Shown here: positions 20,942 to 31,125 of the stretch, one piece after another
Numbering within the stretch: position 1 is the stretch's first letter
Layout: each line of letters opens with the position of its first letter
Assembly (NCBI RefSeq): GCF_000003815.2
Contig: NC_049996.1
Coordinates: forward strand, 3,553,323-3,617,322
Length of the DNA stretch: 64,000 nucleotides
Direction: 5' to 3'
DNA from: Branchiostoma floridae
Taxonomy: Eukaryota; Chordata; Leptocardii; Amphioxiformes; Branchiostomatidae
Program-made: the position numbers and the translations under genes
The notes under the pieces: generated by a model
Databases searched by the model: none
Seen by the model: the letters and a program-made list of their open reading frames with translations, nothing else
Told to the model about the DNA's origin: nothing

Positions 20942-21480
20942 CGTACGTAGTACAGTGGTCAGTAATTCTAATCTCCAAGCAGATCCTATGGTAGCATAAG
21001 ACAGTATGAAAAGCTGCCAGAGGAGTGAATCTGGCTTAGGAGTGTGTTTTGCTACCATCTACATGGCAAATGTACACCTCTTAGCTGACTACACTCCTTG
21101 GTCAGTTTGGTACTATCTTATGCCATTGTAGGATCTGCTTGGAGATTAAGTAATTCAGCCTCTGAACCTAGAGGTCGTGAGTTCGAATCCCGGCTGTGTC
21201 GCTCACCCGACATGCACACTACTGGAAAAAGTTGCAGTTCTTTGGACGGAACGTTAACCTGTGGTCCACTGTTTGTTGTACTAGTGGGAGCTTCCCCCGT
21301 GCAGTGAGCCTGTAAATACTGTACATAGTGCTACTAAGTTTTTCGGACATCTTAACTGGTTCAATTTCCTTGTCTGTATTAGTTTTTCCTTTTTTTTTTC
21401 TAATTTAAAAGGTGACAGCTTGTATACCTTTTCTATTCAAATTCTTCTCAATAGAAGGTCTTAAATAAACAAGTTTGAAT
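20942..21480 (+). mobile_element. tRNA-derived SINE, interrupted by a MITE
   Basis: The head TAGTACAGTGGTCAGTAATTC (A-box side) joins, across the inserted MITE at 20969-21148, to AGCCTCTGAACCTAGAGGTC and GTGAGTTCGAATCCCGGC (B box). Downstream is a non-tRNA body ending in an A/T-rich tail near 21480. The tRNA-like fold is judged by eye. Confidence 0.6.
20969..21148. mobile_element. hAT-like MITE with 8-bp target duplication
   Basis: The ends are inverted: TAATCTCCAAGCAGATCCTA at 20969 against TAGGATCTGCTTGGAGATTA ending at 21148, with about 38 bp of arm. AGTAATTC is duplicated at 20961-20968 and 21149-21156. An 8-bp duplication is the hAT signature. Confidence 0.85.
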
Positions 21481-21931
21481 TATGAACTTTGTAAAAGATG
21501 CGTAATGTTCTATATAATTATCATAGTTTTTTTTTGCTGAAGTTTATGATACTATTTGTTTAATGCTGCTGTTGAAGTTGTTCTGTAATTGTTGTATTTC
21601 TGAACGAAAAGTCTCAGCAAATATTATCGTTGTGGTGATACAGTCATAGTACTTCTGAACTATTTTGTATCTCTTAGGTCTGTATATAAGACAAATGCAA
21701 AAAAACTTTTTCCCAATCTCATATTTTTTCCAAGTCCGTATATGCTACAAAAAGCAAGGAAGATAAGCGTAAATCAGGTCAGGAAGTATTTTTTCTGTTA
21801 CCTGTAAAGTTGAAATCTAATGAAACATTTAACTGGTTTTTTTTTTCAATCAACCATGTCGCTTTTCTTTCTTAATTACTAAAAACTAGCTTCTAGTACA
21901 TTGTACAACTGTAGTAAACTATTATGTAAAG

Positions 21932-22351
21932 ATGTACAAAACAGTTTTGGAATCTGGGTCTACAAATTGTATTGTAAAAAACGACTTGAGAAAAAAACTT
22001 GTCGGCAATTACCCTAAGATGCTACGTGCGGCTCTAAACATCTCATGGAGAACACATCCTACAAAAAACCTGTTGTATGGAGATCTACCACCGTTATCTC
22101 AAGTCATACGGGAAAGAAGGCTGAGGTTTGCTGGTCACGCATGGCGCAGTAAAGATGAGATCATCAGTGACGTTCTGCTGTGGACACCCAAACAAGGTCA
22201 TGCAAGCAGAGGTAGACCACGCAAAACATTTGTACATCAACTTTGTGAAGATACTGGTTGCTCGGCTGAAGAACTGCCCAAAGCTATGGAGGATAGGGAA
22301 GGCTGGAGGAAGAGAGTCGTGGCCATCCGTGTAACCAGCTCGCCCGGATGA
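21932..22351 (+). pseudogene. LINE ORF2 C-terminal fragment
   Basis: The frame reads LPPLSQVIRERRLRFAGHAW then SKDEIISDVLLWTP, GRPRKTFVHQLCEDTG and MEDREGWRKRVVAIR, ending in TGA followed by a (GAT)n tract. The R-x-R-x-L-R-F-x-G-H ... GRP ... DR-x-x-W pattern is the tail of RTE/CR1-type LINE proteins. The catalytic RT domain is absent. The first ~30 codons of the open frame lie in AT-rich DNA and may not belong. Confidence 0.75.
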
Positions 22352-22369
22352 TGATGATGATATCAAACT

Positions 22370-23040
22370 GTGTCATCATGAGAGAATATAACAAGAATTG
22401 CGAAATATACAAAAGAATATCCTCACAAACTAAGTGAAGTACTAATGACATAGCTTTCACTACACTGTCACTGCTGCTGGACTAACTTGTATTTCATTAT
22501 ATCAGGCTTGAATTTTCATGCTGCAAGATTTTAAATTATTGATATTTATAATTTTGTGAGTCATACCTCAATTCAGTTGTATCATAACTACTATTGAGTG
22601 TGGTTTTATGGAAATAAACAACCAGTCTTTTATTCATTCATATCTCGTCTGCAGTCCTCTTCTTTTCTGAGAATTCCGAGTTGCAGGTCGGTATTCTTTG
22701 AACGCTGCCTGTGGAGTAGGTAATTAGCTAATTATACAAATAATGGGAGCTAATTTCTTAAATCAATTTGGATGCTTCATAAACTCACTAAATTTCATGA
22801 TAGGACTCTTACACATGTCACACATGTAACTCTGATACTGACATACATCATTTATGCAAATGAAGTCATAATTCTTTTAGGAATGACCTTCCTTGCTCAG
22901 ATAATACTTTCATTTTTATGAAAAAATTGTATTGAGGAGAGGACCTTACTTTCATGATCAATAAAAACACGTTATGATACAAGTAAACATAAATATTTTT
23001 TAAAAAGGTATGAGGTCGTGCATGGAGCTCTAGTTTTGAA
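22370..23040. other. Intergenic, no gene seen
   Basis: AT-rich sequence after the LINE tail. I see no coding, RNA or structured repeat feature. Confidence 0.4.
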
Positions 23041-23048
23041 TGTTAATG

Positions 23049-23245
23049 CTAGTTCACCTTTATCCGTTGGGTAACCTTTATCCGTTGTTTTATAAAAGAA
23101 CAGGGCATTTCAAAATATCAAGTCGACGGACAGTGGTTTCAAAGTGCAGTATTTTGAAAATAAAGTTTTGCAATTTGAAACCATCGCCCGTCGACTTAAC
23201 ATCCCTAAATACCCTGTTTTAAGAACAACGTATAACTGGGGCCGC
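23049..23245. mobile_element. Fold-back MITE, related to 43550-43750
   Basis: An outer CCTTTATCCG/GGTAACC motif and an inner arm (ACAGGGCATTTCAAAATATC ... GTCGACGGACAGTGGTTTCAAA) are mirrored by TTTGAAACCATCGCCCGTCG ... AATACCCTGTTTTAAGAACAACG. The same end motif occurs at 43550-43750 and, as a fragment, at 24312-24345. ORFs over it are shadows. Confidence 0.7.
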
Positions 23246-24029
23246 CCTAAGACGGTTCCCGTCGTAAGACGGAACGGATTTTTTGCTGATCTTATTATCC
23301 ATAAGTACACCGTGTTTGTTGCCACTGACTATGCTGATTACAAAGGTAAATAAACCAAGTCCATGCACACAGCTTTAATTTGCATTCCAAGTATACTTTA
23401 ACATATTTACTTCATGTTTTAAAAAAACACAGAATTCTAACAGTAATGTTGACAGTGCTGAATCACTGCGGTCACCAGCCTCTGCGTATTGGCGGCTCGT
23501 GTCGCTAACTATACGAACTCTTTCAAGCAGTCACACAACTGCCATGATACACATAAATAAATCTCCATAAAACACTATGAATATGGGTCTTCAAATGTCT
23601 GTTGAGTAGAAAAGCAACCAAAAGGAAGCGACATAAACATTGCCACCATTGTACTCCCAAGGGAGTGTGGCCGTGAAGGTGACAGACTAGAGAACGCTCC
23701 AAAGATTCATTTGACTGTAACAAATGATTCGTGCTGTCTATGAAAATAAGACTTGATAGAGAGATGTAGATGATATTTTCATATAATCAGACCGAGTTTT
23801 GTTGATGTTAGCGGTGTCTTTTTTTCGTAATGGTTTTTTTAGTCGGGCATTCACAATCAGTGCATTCAGCCCATTGCCCGTAAAAACATGAGCTGGATTG
23901 TTCTAGGTACAGCCTTCCTCATGTGAGACAAGAAGTACATACAGTCACGATTTTACTGTCAAAAGAAAGCTAAATTATCATATTATTAATTTTTTTCTGT
24001 GTACTTAAATTTACCACTTACTTTTGAAG

Positions 24030-24700
24030 AGAGCAAAATGTAAAAAAAGCGTACCGAGTTAGGCACACTGTCCAGCGTAGCACAAAATTGGAAGGTTACA
24101 TACACGAAATTGTCTCACAGTGTTTGCCGCTTGTAACATGCAGCGCGAAAGGTTCATGAACCACATGAATGCATTTCTTATTCAAGTATGTTGTTCAAAT
24201 CCATATGTCTAAAAAATTCAGTCATCAAAATTTGACCACTCTCAGGCAACTAGCGATGGAGCGCCATGAGTTTGAGCGCAAGAAAAAGCGTACCGTGTTG
24301 GGGCACCTCCCGTTATAGGTTACCCCGCGGAGATAAGTGAATTAGCGTTTCCTGGACACATACAGGTGTGTAGGGGAAAAGCGACCCCTAAACATCAATG
24401 GTTCATAACTAGTCTGTGATTGTTTGATGTGCAGTATGATATCACCTACACAAGACATTGCCATGGTAACACCCGCCATGGCCTCTCCCTGAGGTCACAT
24501 TTCCAAACCGGGGCCCGTTCGGGATGTTTAAAGAAACGAAAAATTAATTCGGGGTTAGAACAACTCCTACTCACCTTTAATAGCACCAAACACCATGTTA
24601 ATCTCTCCAGCGGTTCTTGAGACATATTCCATACATTATCGTGACATAAAACAAAAATGAAGGTATTACCTGTTATTTAGTTAAGCGAAACAAAAAAATA
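24030..24700. repeat. Diverged repeat pieces
   Basis: AAAAAGCGTACCGAGTTAGGCAC (24045) and AAAAAGCGTACCGTGTTGGGGCAC (24291) are direct repeats. 24312-24345 carries a GGTTACCCCGCGG end motif. 24493-24545 is a copy of the GC-rich motif at 3720-3965. No gene is seen. Confidence 0.5.
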
Positions 24701-25394
24701 TCCAGAGTCTCAGAAAACGCTACAAAAGACCCACAGAAGACCCCCACCATACATCTGCTTGAAGATTAATCGTTGTCGTCATCAACTCTCTGCGACCGGA
24801 CAGACCGGTTTTCTGGCGATGACGTACTTCCGGTGCTGACATATCCACTTGCTTCCTGTTGACCTAATTCACAAATACCTGTTAACAAAGGTAAATACAC
24901 TGTTTTCTATGCAAAAGTAAGATCTCCTCAAAGTCGTGTGCTTGTCGGGAACTTTGCTACAGAATTGGGTGTGCATTTGCTGATCAACCGGCCATTTATT
25001 TCAAATTTGTCTTGTAGTCAGACAATATTTGACCCGGCTTGTTGTCGCCATAAGGCCATATCTTCCTCTGTGTGACCAACCTCCTTGGTGTGACATAGCG
25101 CTAATTAATTACTACTAATTAGTATGTACAAGGAACTCCAAACTGCACCTGCGTACCGAATTATAGTATCATTCTAGATCTGTGTAAAGCTTTGAACTAT
25201 AACGTTATATCCTCGGCGAAATTAAACTAGTAAATGCAGACTTGTCTAGAGCATAGTCGGGCTTCAAAATGGCGTCACCATTTTGAAGTGACGTCATGTA
25301 TAACGTAACCCCGTTTTTGATGACGTCACAGCTAGAGACCTGTTGTTATGCATAGTAAACGTCAGAGCGATGTACTTGGAGGTACAGTAATAAG

Positions 25395-25560
25395 GGAGGG
25401 GTGAAAAAAAACGTGAAAAGGTAATTTGCTGTTGTAAATTCTGTGACATATAGAACTATTGTAGAGTGGAATCCGTTGCCACAAAGTACTGTAGCGGAAA
25501 CCTCTCAGCTCATTAGGTAGCTTTAGACAACGCTTACATGCAAAAGTTAGGTGTGACAGG
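25395..25560 (+). pseudogene. LINE 3' coding relic
   Basis: A plus-strand frame reads RTIVEWNPLPQSTVAETSQL and, after stops and a shift, LDNAYMQ. This resembles the W-N-x-L-P tail of LINE ORF2 proteins. Broken by stops. Confidence 0.45.
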
Positions 25561-25773
25561 TTGTTCGGTGCACTAGTCATATAACCAGCTTTTGCCTGCA
25601 TATAATTGCTTTATCAAGTTAATCTATGTCTTTATAACCCTTTTATTATGTCTTTTTCAGCTATAGAAATATGAATCCACGGTAGAAGATACTCTAACTA
25701 CCATCTACCAACAAAGAACAACTGAATTCTTGCTGAAATACTCGCAATGCATGTACTCCCATAAGGCATAAAT

Positions 25774-26985
25774 ATGACAAGAAAGTCGCTATTTCGGAAT
25801 CCTAGAACACTGTTACTTGCCATTCTTCTGGTTGCATCTTCGGGTTACTTGTACTTTTCGCTGACTCTCTCATGCCTGGCATCGGAGCAAAATAAGATAC
25901 GAGATTTGCCTGAACTTGTAGTAAGTCAACCCTTGGAAAAGAAGAAATCAGTAACACCAGCGCCTCTAGCAATTCGCAAGCGAACTGCAGTCATAATCAT
26001 AGCTCCAATGCGAAGTGGCTCAACGTTCGTTGGCGAACTATTCAACCAACATCCCAACGCCTTTTACGTCTTCGAACCATTCTGGGCCCTTGAGAATTAT
26101 GCAAACAAGACTTACGACATCACTACGGAAACGAAACTCACATTCCTGGAGGGAATATCGTCATGCAAATTCCAGGGAATTCAGGGTGTTATGAGGTTCT
26201 ATCTTACTACTAAAGGCATGGGGGTTTACAAAACATGTAAAGCGATAGAAAGTATGTGTGCTCGATACAGAAACCAAACGAAGGGAAAGATCACACTAGC
26301 ACAAAGATGTCCTGTGCCACCTTCATCGCTACCAAGTGTTCTAAGATCAACTTGCGAGGCAAAACAATTCACCGCCATCAAGACGATACGTTTGGACGAC
26401 CTGACGATTCTACAACCTCTCACCCTTGTCGATGACCTTGACTTCAAGGTTATACAGCTTGTTAGAGACCCAAGGGCTGTCATCTCCTCAAGAATCGCGC
26501 TGGGTAGGAAAAACATTTCCCTCCTGTCATCTTTAAACACCAAAGTCGACAAGAAGGAAGTACGTCAACTCTGTGACCGAATGGTAAGAAATGCACAACC
26601 CTACAAAGACAACGCTAGCTGGCTACGCGAACGATACGCTTTAGTTCGCTACGAGGACGTTGGACTAAAACCTCTGGATATGATGCAGAAATTTTACAAT
26701 TTCATCGGCGTTACTCCAAATAAAAACGTCACTGATTGGATCAAAACACACACCAAGACAGCCAAAAGGAAGAAAGATAGGAACGATCCATTTGGAACTA
26801 TCAAAGACCCACTTCAGGCTTGTAACCAATGGAGAACAAGACTCACATTCGATGAAGCCAAAGTGATACAGTCGGAGTGTAAAGAGGCGATGACCATATT
26901 TGGCTACGAATATGTCACTTCCGCCAAGCAGATGAGAAACAAATCTGTGGATCTTTACGATACGAGAGCGCCTATAGTGCTCTGA
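25774..26985 (+). CDS. Carbohydrate sulfotransferase (CHST, Gal/GlcNAc/GalNAc 6-O type), paralogue 1
   Basis: A 403-residue single-exon ORF with type II Golgi topology: short basic N-terminus, membrane anchor at about 12-31 (TLLLAILLVASSGYLYFSL), short stem, then the catalytic domain. The 5'-phosphosulfate-binding loop is MRSGSTFVGELFNQHP (R80) and the 3'-phosphate-binding motif is LVRDPRAVISSR (231-240). Enzymes of this family transfer sulfate from PAPS to C6 of a sugar in glycosaminoglycan or glycoprotein chains. The acceptor cannot be told from the sequence. Several N-x-S/T sites are present. A TCTTTTTCAG acceptor-like site at 25651-25660 suggests a non-coding upstream exon. All key residues are intact. 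Confidence 0.93.
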   Translation: MTRKSLFRNPRTLLLAILLVASSGYLYFSLTLSCLASEQNKIRDLPELVVSQPLEKKKSVTPAPLAIRKRTAVIIIAPMRSGSTFVGELFNQHPNAFYVFEPFWALENYANKTYDITTETKLTFLEGISSCKFQGIQGVMRFYLTTKGMGVYKTCKAIESMCARYRNQTKGKITLAQRCPVPPSSLPSVLRSTCEAKQFTAIKTIRLDDLTILQPLTLVDDLDFKVIQLVRDPRAVISSRIALGRKNISLLSSLNTKVDKKEVRQLCDRMVRNAQPYKDNASWLRERYALVRYEDVGLKPLDMMQKFYNFIGVTPNKNVTDWIKTHTKTAKRKKDRNDPFGTIKDPLQACNQWRTRLTFDEAKVIQSECKEAMTIFGYEYVTSAKQMRNKSVDLYDTRAPIVL

Positions 26986-26989
26986 TTTC

Positions 26990-27850
26990 CATTGTTTATA
27001 TTAGCTTGGTAACCATTCTATCGGGAGGTCCGTGGTAGCTCTACGGTGCTGGCCATGGTTGCGTTGCCCGCCCACCCAGTTTATTAGTACAAGCCGGTGA
27101 ATTTTCACGGGGTTGTTTTCAATTAGTTAGCTTTATACCCAATGAATAATAACAAAAGTCCGACTCAAAAGATAGGTTGTCATAAAAAAGGACATTGCTT
27201 AGTTAGTAGGGCTTGTGCCTGTATGGAATGGTTACCAGGCAAGCACATGTATTCTTGAGGCTGTATATTTATTGAAAGACATTACAACATTAGATCAACT
27301 TTCGATATTCAACCATTTAAAAGGACTTGAAAAAAAATCCACATCATGCAAGACATGAATTCTGAAACCGGGAACTCAGAAAAGTGTGAACTAATTGTCT
27401 AGTTTTTCCACCCGGTATGATGAGGATGAAAAATTGTAATTATAGATAAAAGTACCTATTCTCTCACAGACTCCCTAGGTCACTGTGAAAAAATATTAGA
27501 AACTGGCCTAGTGGACAGATAACATACTAGAGGAGCTTAGCTGGCCTAGCAGTAGGTCGCAAACTGGAATCTTAGGCAGGCCAACTCCCTCTGGTGTGTT
27601 ATCTGTCTATTTGGTTAATTTCCACTATTATTCCAGCGACCTGTGGAGTCTGTCAGAGAACAGAAACTACGAGTAGCTAGCTATGCTGGTGTGTTGGTCG
27701 CGGCCACAGCATGCTTTGTAAGACTACACGTGTATGTACAAATTTTCGTGATTTGTAGTTCACACCCAATTGCAATTTCTGATATGTTGATGTTATACAC
27801 CTTTATTAACCGTTCTCTTCGCTTGTAATTGTTTGTACTGAATAGATATG
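26990..27850. mobile_element. 3' flank of sulfotransferase 1 with two hairpin elements
   Basis: CTTGGTAACCATTCTAT (27005) is mirrored by GGAATGGTTACCAGGCAAG (27223-27241), a ~240-bp MITE-like unit. GGACAGATAACATACTAGAGG (27514) is mirrored by CCCTCTGGTGTGTTATCTGTC (27590-27610), a ~100-bp hairpin. No further gene is seen. Confidence 0.5.
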
Positions 27851-27852
27851 GC

Positions 27853-28582
27853 AGAAGTCTGAAAACAAGACGTTTTACAGATGGGTTCTGTGATTACAAT
27901 ACATGACGGTGTCTAGTAACGTCTGTTTTGCTGGACCTTTTTTTCTGTTCGCCCTCCTGCATTAGTTTTGGGGTTCTCTAATTTTTCGTAGGTTTGGTCT
28001 GTCTTATGCCCACCTCTAGTAAGACTGCGAAAAGCAATCATCGTCAAAGCAATCATGTTTTTATTGCTATTCTTGTTGAAGAGATTCATTAGTCACGTAT
28101 GTAAAACAGTTACTAGTCTAAGAGTTTTTCATCAATCAGTGACTGGTTTTGACAGGTAAAGTACACATGGCTCCAAATTTTCGATGACTGTCAGTCCATC
28201 ATGTTCACGGAGGGACCTAGTTCTCGCGAGAGTTGCGAGAACTAGGTGGAGACTTGCATGGATCTTCTGTCACAGTCACTGATTGATGTAAAACTCTAGT
28301 AATTGCTATTCTTGTTTTAAGAGGGAAACAAGGGCGCTGTGGCCCCATGCCCTTGCCATGTGCCCCTACCCCTATCCTGGGAAGCAGATCCTCTAGCAAG
28401 CATAATTTTTTTGTTAACCAAGGATGCTATTTGGTCACATGTGGCCACAGTTTTTTTAGCGCTGATGTCATGCATAGAATTAAGCCAGTGTGGCCTTACA
28501 AAACAGACGTCAATAGGCACCATCACACGTACTGTAATCAGAGAACTCATCTGTAAAACGTCTTGTTTTCAGACTTCTACCA
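27853..28582. repeat. Composite repeat with ~80-bp inverted arms; family also at 37440-38000 and 40560-40760
   Basis: The arm GAAGTCTGAAAACAAGACG ... TTACAGATGGGTTCTGTGAT ... TAACGTCTGTTTT (27853-27930) is mirrored by AAAACAGACGTCAATAGG ... AACGTCTTGTTTTCAGACTTC (28500-28580). Further copies lie at about 37540-37620, 37700-37800 and 40660-40740. Between the arms, 28211-28246 is a small palindrome (GACCTAGTTCTCGCGAG). ORFs here are shadows. Confidence 0.7.
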
Positions 28583-29077
28583 AGATTGGTTTTGAAGTGG
28601 AGGCGTATGTACGTAAGTAAAGTTCACATCGAAGGGAAAGAAAATCACATTGTCTGTACTTATGCTTATGACTATGTATATGTATATTTTTTTGCAAATC
28701 GTGTCCCTGTTGTTGAATTGATCGTAGTTGTAAACAGTGTAAAGGCACAAACTTGAGAAACCTTTCTGATCTTGTAGCCAAATATTTGCTAACTGGCGGT
28801 ATGAAATAATTGATCTTGTAATCGTGTAGATAATACGAACTATTTCATTTCCATTTTTTTTCCATTCTAGAACCACAAAAGAACACACCAGCAAAACCAA
28901 TATGTTTTCCCTACTAGAAAAATGATGCAAAGTCATAACGATATGCATATTCATCGATGTGCCACCAAGATCGCTGCTTCAGACAGAAACCGTTTAATTT
29001 TACCGCAGCACCTACTGTTGTAGGGCGCTGTTCTGAACCAGTCTAAAACAACAACAGCAAACTTTAAAGGGTTTATT

Positions 29078-30602
29078 AGTCTGTGACCAGACCCTCTGGT
29101 CGACAGACTTTTAGTTTTGTCACGTTTACGCGCGTTCGCAGCTGTATCTGTATGTTCCCGTTGTCTGAATTCTATGTGGTTTGGCAGGTCCTTTGTACTG
29201 AGGTTGACGATGATGCACGTGAACTTTTTTTTGCGGCAGGTGGTTTTATTATGGATTTTATAAAAATAACACCCCTACAATTTGTTCGTCTTGCGGTGTT
29301 TTGGTCCAGATCCTCTGTATGTGGGTCATGGTGTCATTGGAATTTGTCAAGCAGATGCGTGGTGTTACCTGATCGTCAAAGTTATTCGCGTTCGCATCGG
29401 TATCTGCATGTTCCCGTTGTCGCATACGTACGTTGTTTGGCAGGTCATCTGCACTGATGTTGACGATGATGCACGTTGTTTTTGTTTTTTTGTTTTTGCG
29501 GCAGTTGGTTTTATTAGGGACGCAATAAAAATAACACCCCTACAAAATGTTCATCTTTCGGTGTATTAGTCCAGATCCCCTGTATATGGGTCATGCTGTA
29601 ATTGAGATATTGCAAGCAGATGCGTGATGTTCTCTGGTCGTCAATGTAACGCGCGTTCGCATCTATATCTGCATGTTCCCGTTGTCGCATACGTTTGTGG
29701 TTTGGCGGGTTCTCTACACATAGTTGGACGATGATGCAAGGTGTTTTATTTTTTCGGCAGCTGTTTTTATTATGTATGTAATAATTTCAGATATCACCCC
29801 TGCAAATTGTACGTTTCACAGTGTATTGGCCCATGTCTGCATATGGTGCCCGTTGAGGTAATTGGGTATAGTTAAGCAGATGCGCGATATGTGCAAGAAT
29901 TTTACGCGCCTTTGCTTTCTACCTCTTATTCAACAAGTTTATCCGTACTACTTTAATATGTACCAGCATCATGGACCCCGGGATTCACCCATTAACACTG
30001 TGTCATGCTACCTTATGGCTTCACACTAGTTAAACACTTATCGCACAGTTCATCATCAACAGCTGTGTGTTATCGTATGTGGGACATGGGAACCGACATC
30101 TAATGTTCCACTAATGACCCTGTCAATCAAATACCTCCTGTCGCCGTTTGCAATGAAGCGTGTAAGAATTCTCGTCCCAAATGAAGTTTAGCCATATTAT
30201 ATTCCCGGACTTCGACTAAGAAACATCAAGGTCCTATTCCGTGCTTCATACTTATTACGTCCATAACAGAAACATGTTAATACTTGGTGCGTTTGTCAGT
30301 CTGCCTGTCGGTCTTGTAGGTGTGTCTGTGTGTGAATGTGCCTGTGTATTAGAGTAGACCATCCGGTAACTTATCGTCACCATATCTTTTTGACTTTGGC
30401 CACATGTTATCTCACAATCCATACCTGTTTAGTAAGATTCACATGACACAGAAATATTAGGCAACTTTAGATACAACGATATATCTAACACCATGAAAAG
30501 AATCATATAGGATATAAGCACAACGTCACACACCAAAGAAGACAAAGCAACCAACATATACCAGACCGACGTCACAGACTATGTTACCTACGGTCACTTG
30601 TT
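29078..30602. mobile_element. ~1.5 kb insertion upstream of LRR copy A, with ~260-bp tandem repeats
   Basis: Absent at the matching point of copy B, where GGGTTTATT joins directly to TTAGTTTC. The insert opens TAGTCTGTGACC and closes GGTCACTTG, possibly short inverted ends. From 29080 to 29930 it holds three to four units of about 260 bp, marked by TCTGCATGTTCCCGTTGTCG (29404, 29668; variant at 29145) and ATAACACCCCTACAA. ORFs across it are repeat by-products. 29930-30600 shows nothing recognisable. Confidence 0.7.
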
Positions 30603-30665
30603 TTAGTTTCTATTTGAAACGAAGTCATAGAAACTGACAAAGACGGAGGACCACCTGTTAAATAT

Positions 30666-31121
30666 CGGGGCCACGTAGCACAGTGGTAGCGTATTCGGCC
30701 CGTGACCGAGAGGTCGCCGGTTCGAATCCGCCTGCCGTGTTGCCGGTCTTGTGCCCTTGGGAAAGGCACTTTACACGACTTTCCTCACTTTACTCAAGTG
30801 AAAATGAGTCGTCCCTCGGATAGGACGTTAAATGGAGGTCCCGTGTTTGGGGAGAGCCACACCCCGGGCACGTAAAAAAGAAACCGCCACATGTGCGATG
30901 GTGCGATGTGGCGGATCAAACCATTCCGGCCAAAATGGGGTAGGGAATTTCCCGAGCAGCCTCGTAACCCCTGCTTCGCCTATTGAGTCAGTGAAGTCAA
31001 GCTTGCTTAAGCTTGATGTTTCTGACTTAGGGAGAAGAGATGCTGCTAAAGTTATCGCTATGGGCCACTCTTCATCACCATGATGGTAACATCAGGCCCT
31101 ACTAACATGATTTAGAAAAAA
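30666..31121 (+). mobile_element. tRNA-derived SINE abutting the LRR start codon
   Basis: The tRNA-like head reads GTAGCACAGTGGTAGCGTAT, CGGCCCGTGACCGAGAGGTC and GGTTCGAATCC (A and B boxes), followed by a body (GGGAAAGGCACTTTACACGA) and an A-tail at 31115-31121. AAATAT is duplicated at 30660-30665 and 31122-31127. Copy B has a single AAATAT at this point, so the boundaries are known. The right-hand duplicate overlaps the first two bases of the LRR start codon (31126-31128). Confidence 0.88.
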
Positions 31122-31125
31122 AAAT

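Noticed and set aside
29083-29569. Two overlapping ORFs of 95-124 codons
   Set aside because: They translate the 260-bp tandem repeat units; both contain the same repeated phrases and neither has a domain.
30668-30735. A functional tRNA gene
   Set aside because: A and B boxes are present, but a SINE body, A-tail and target duplication follow. It is a SINE head.
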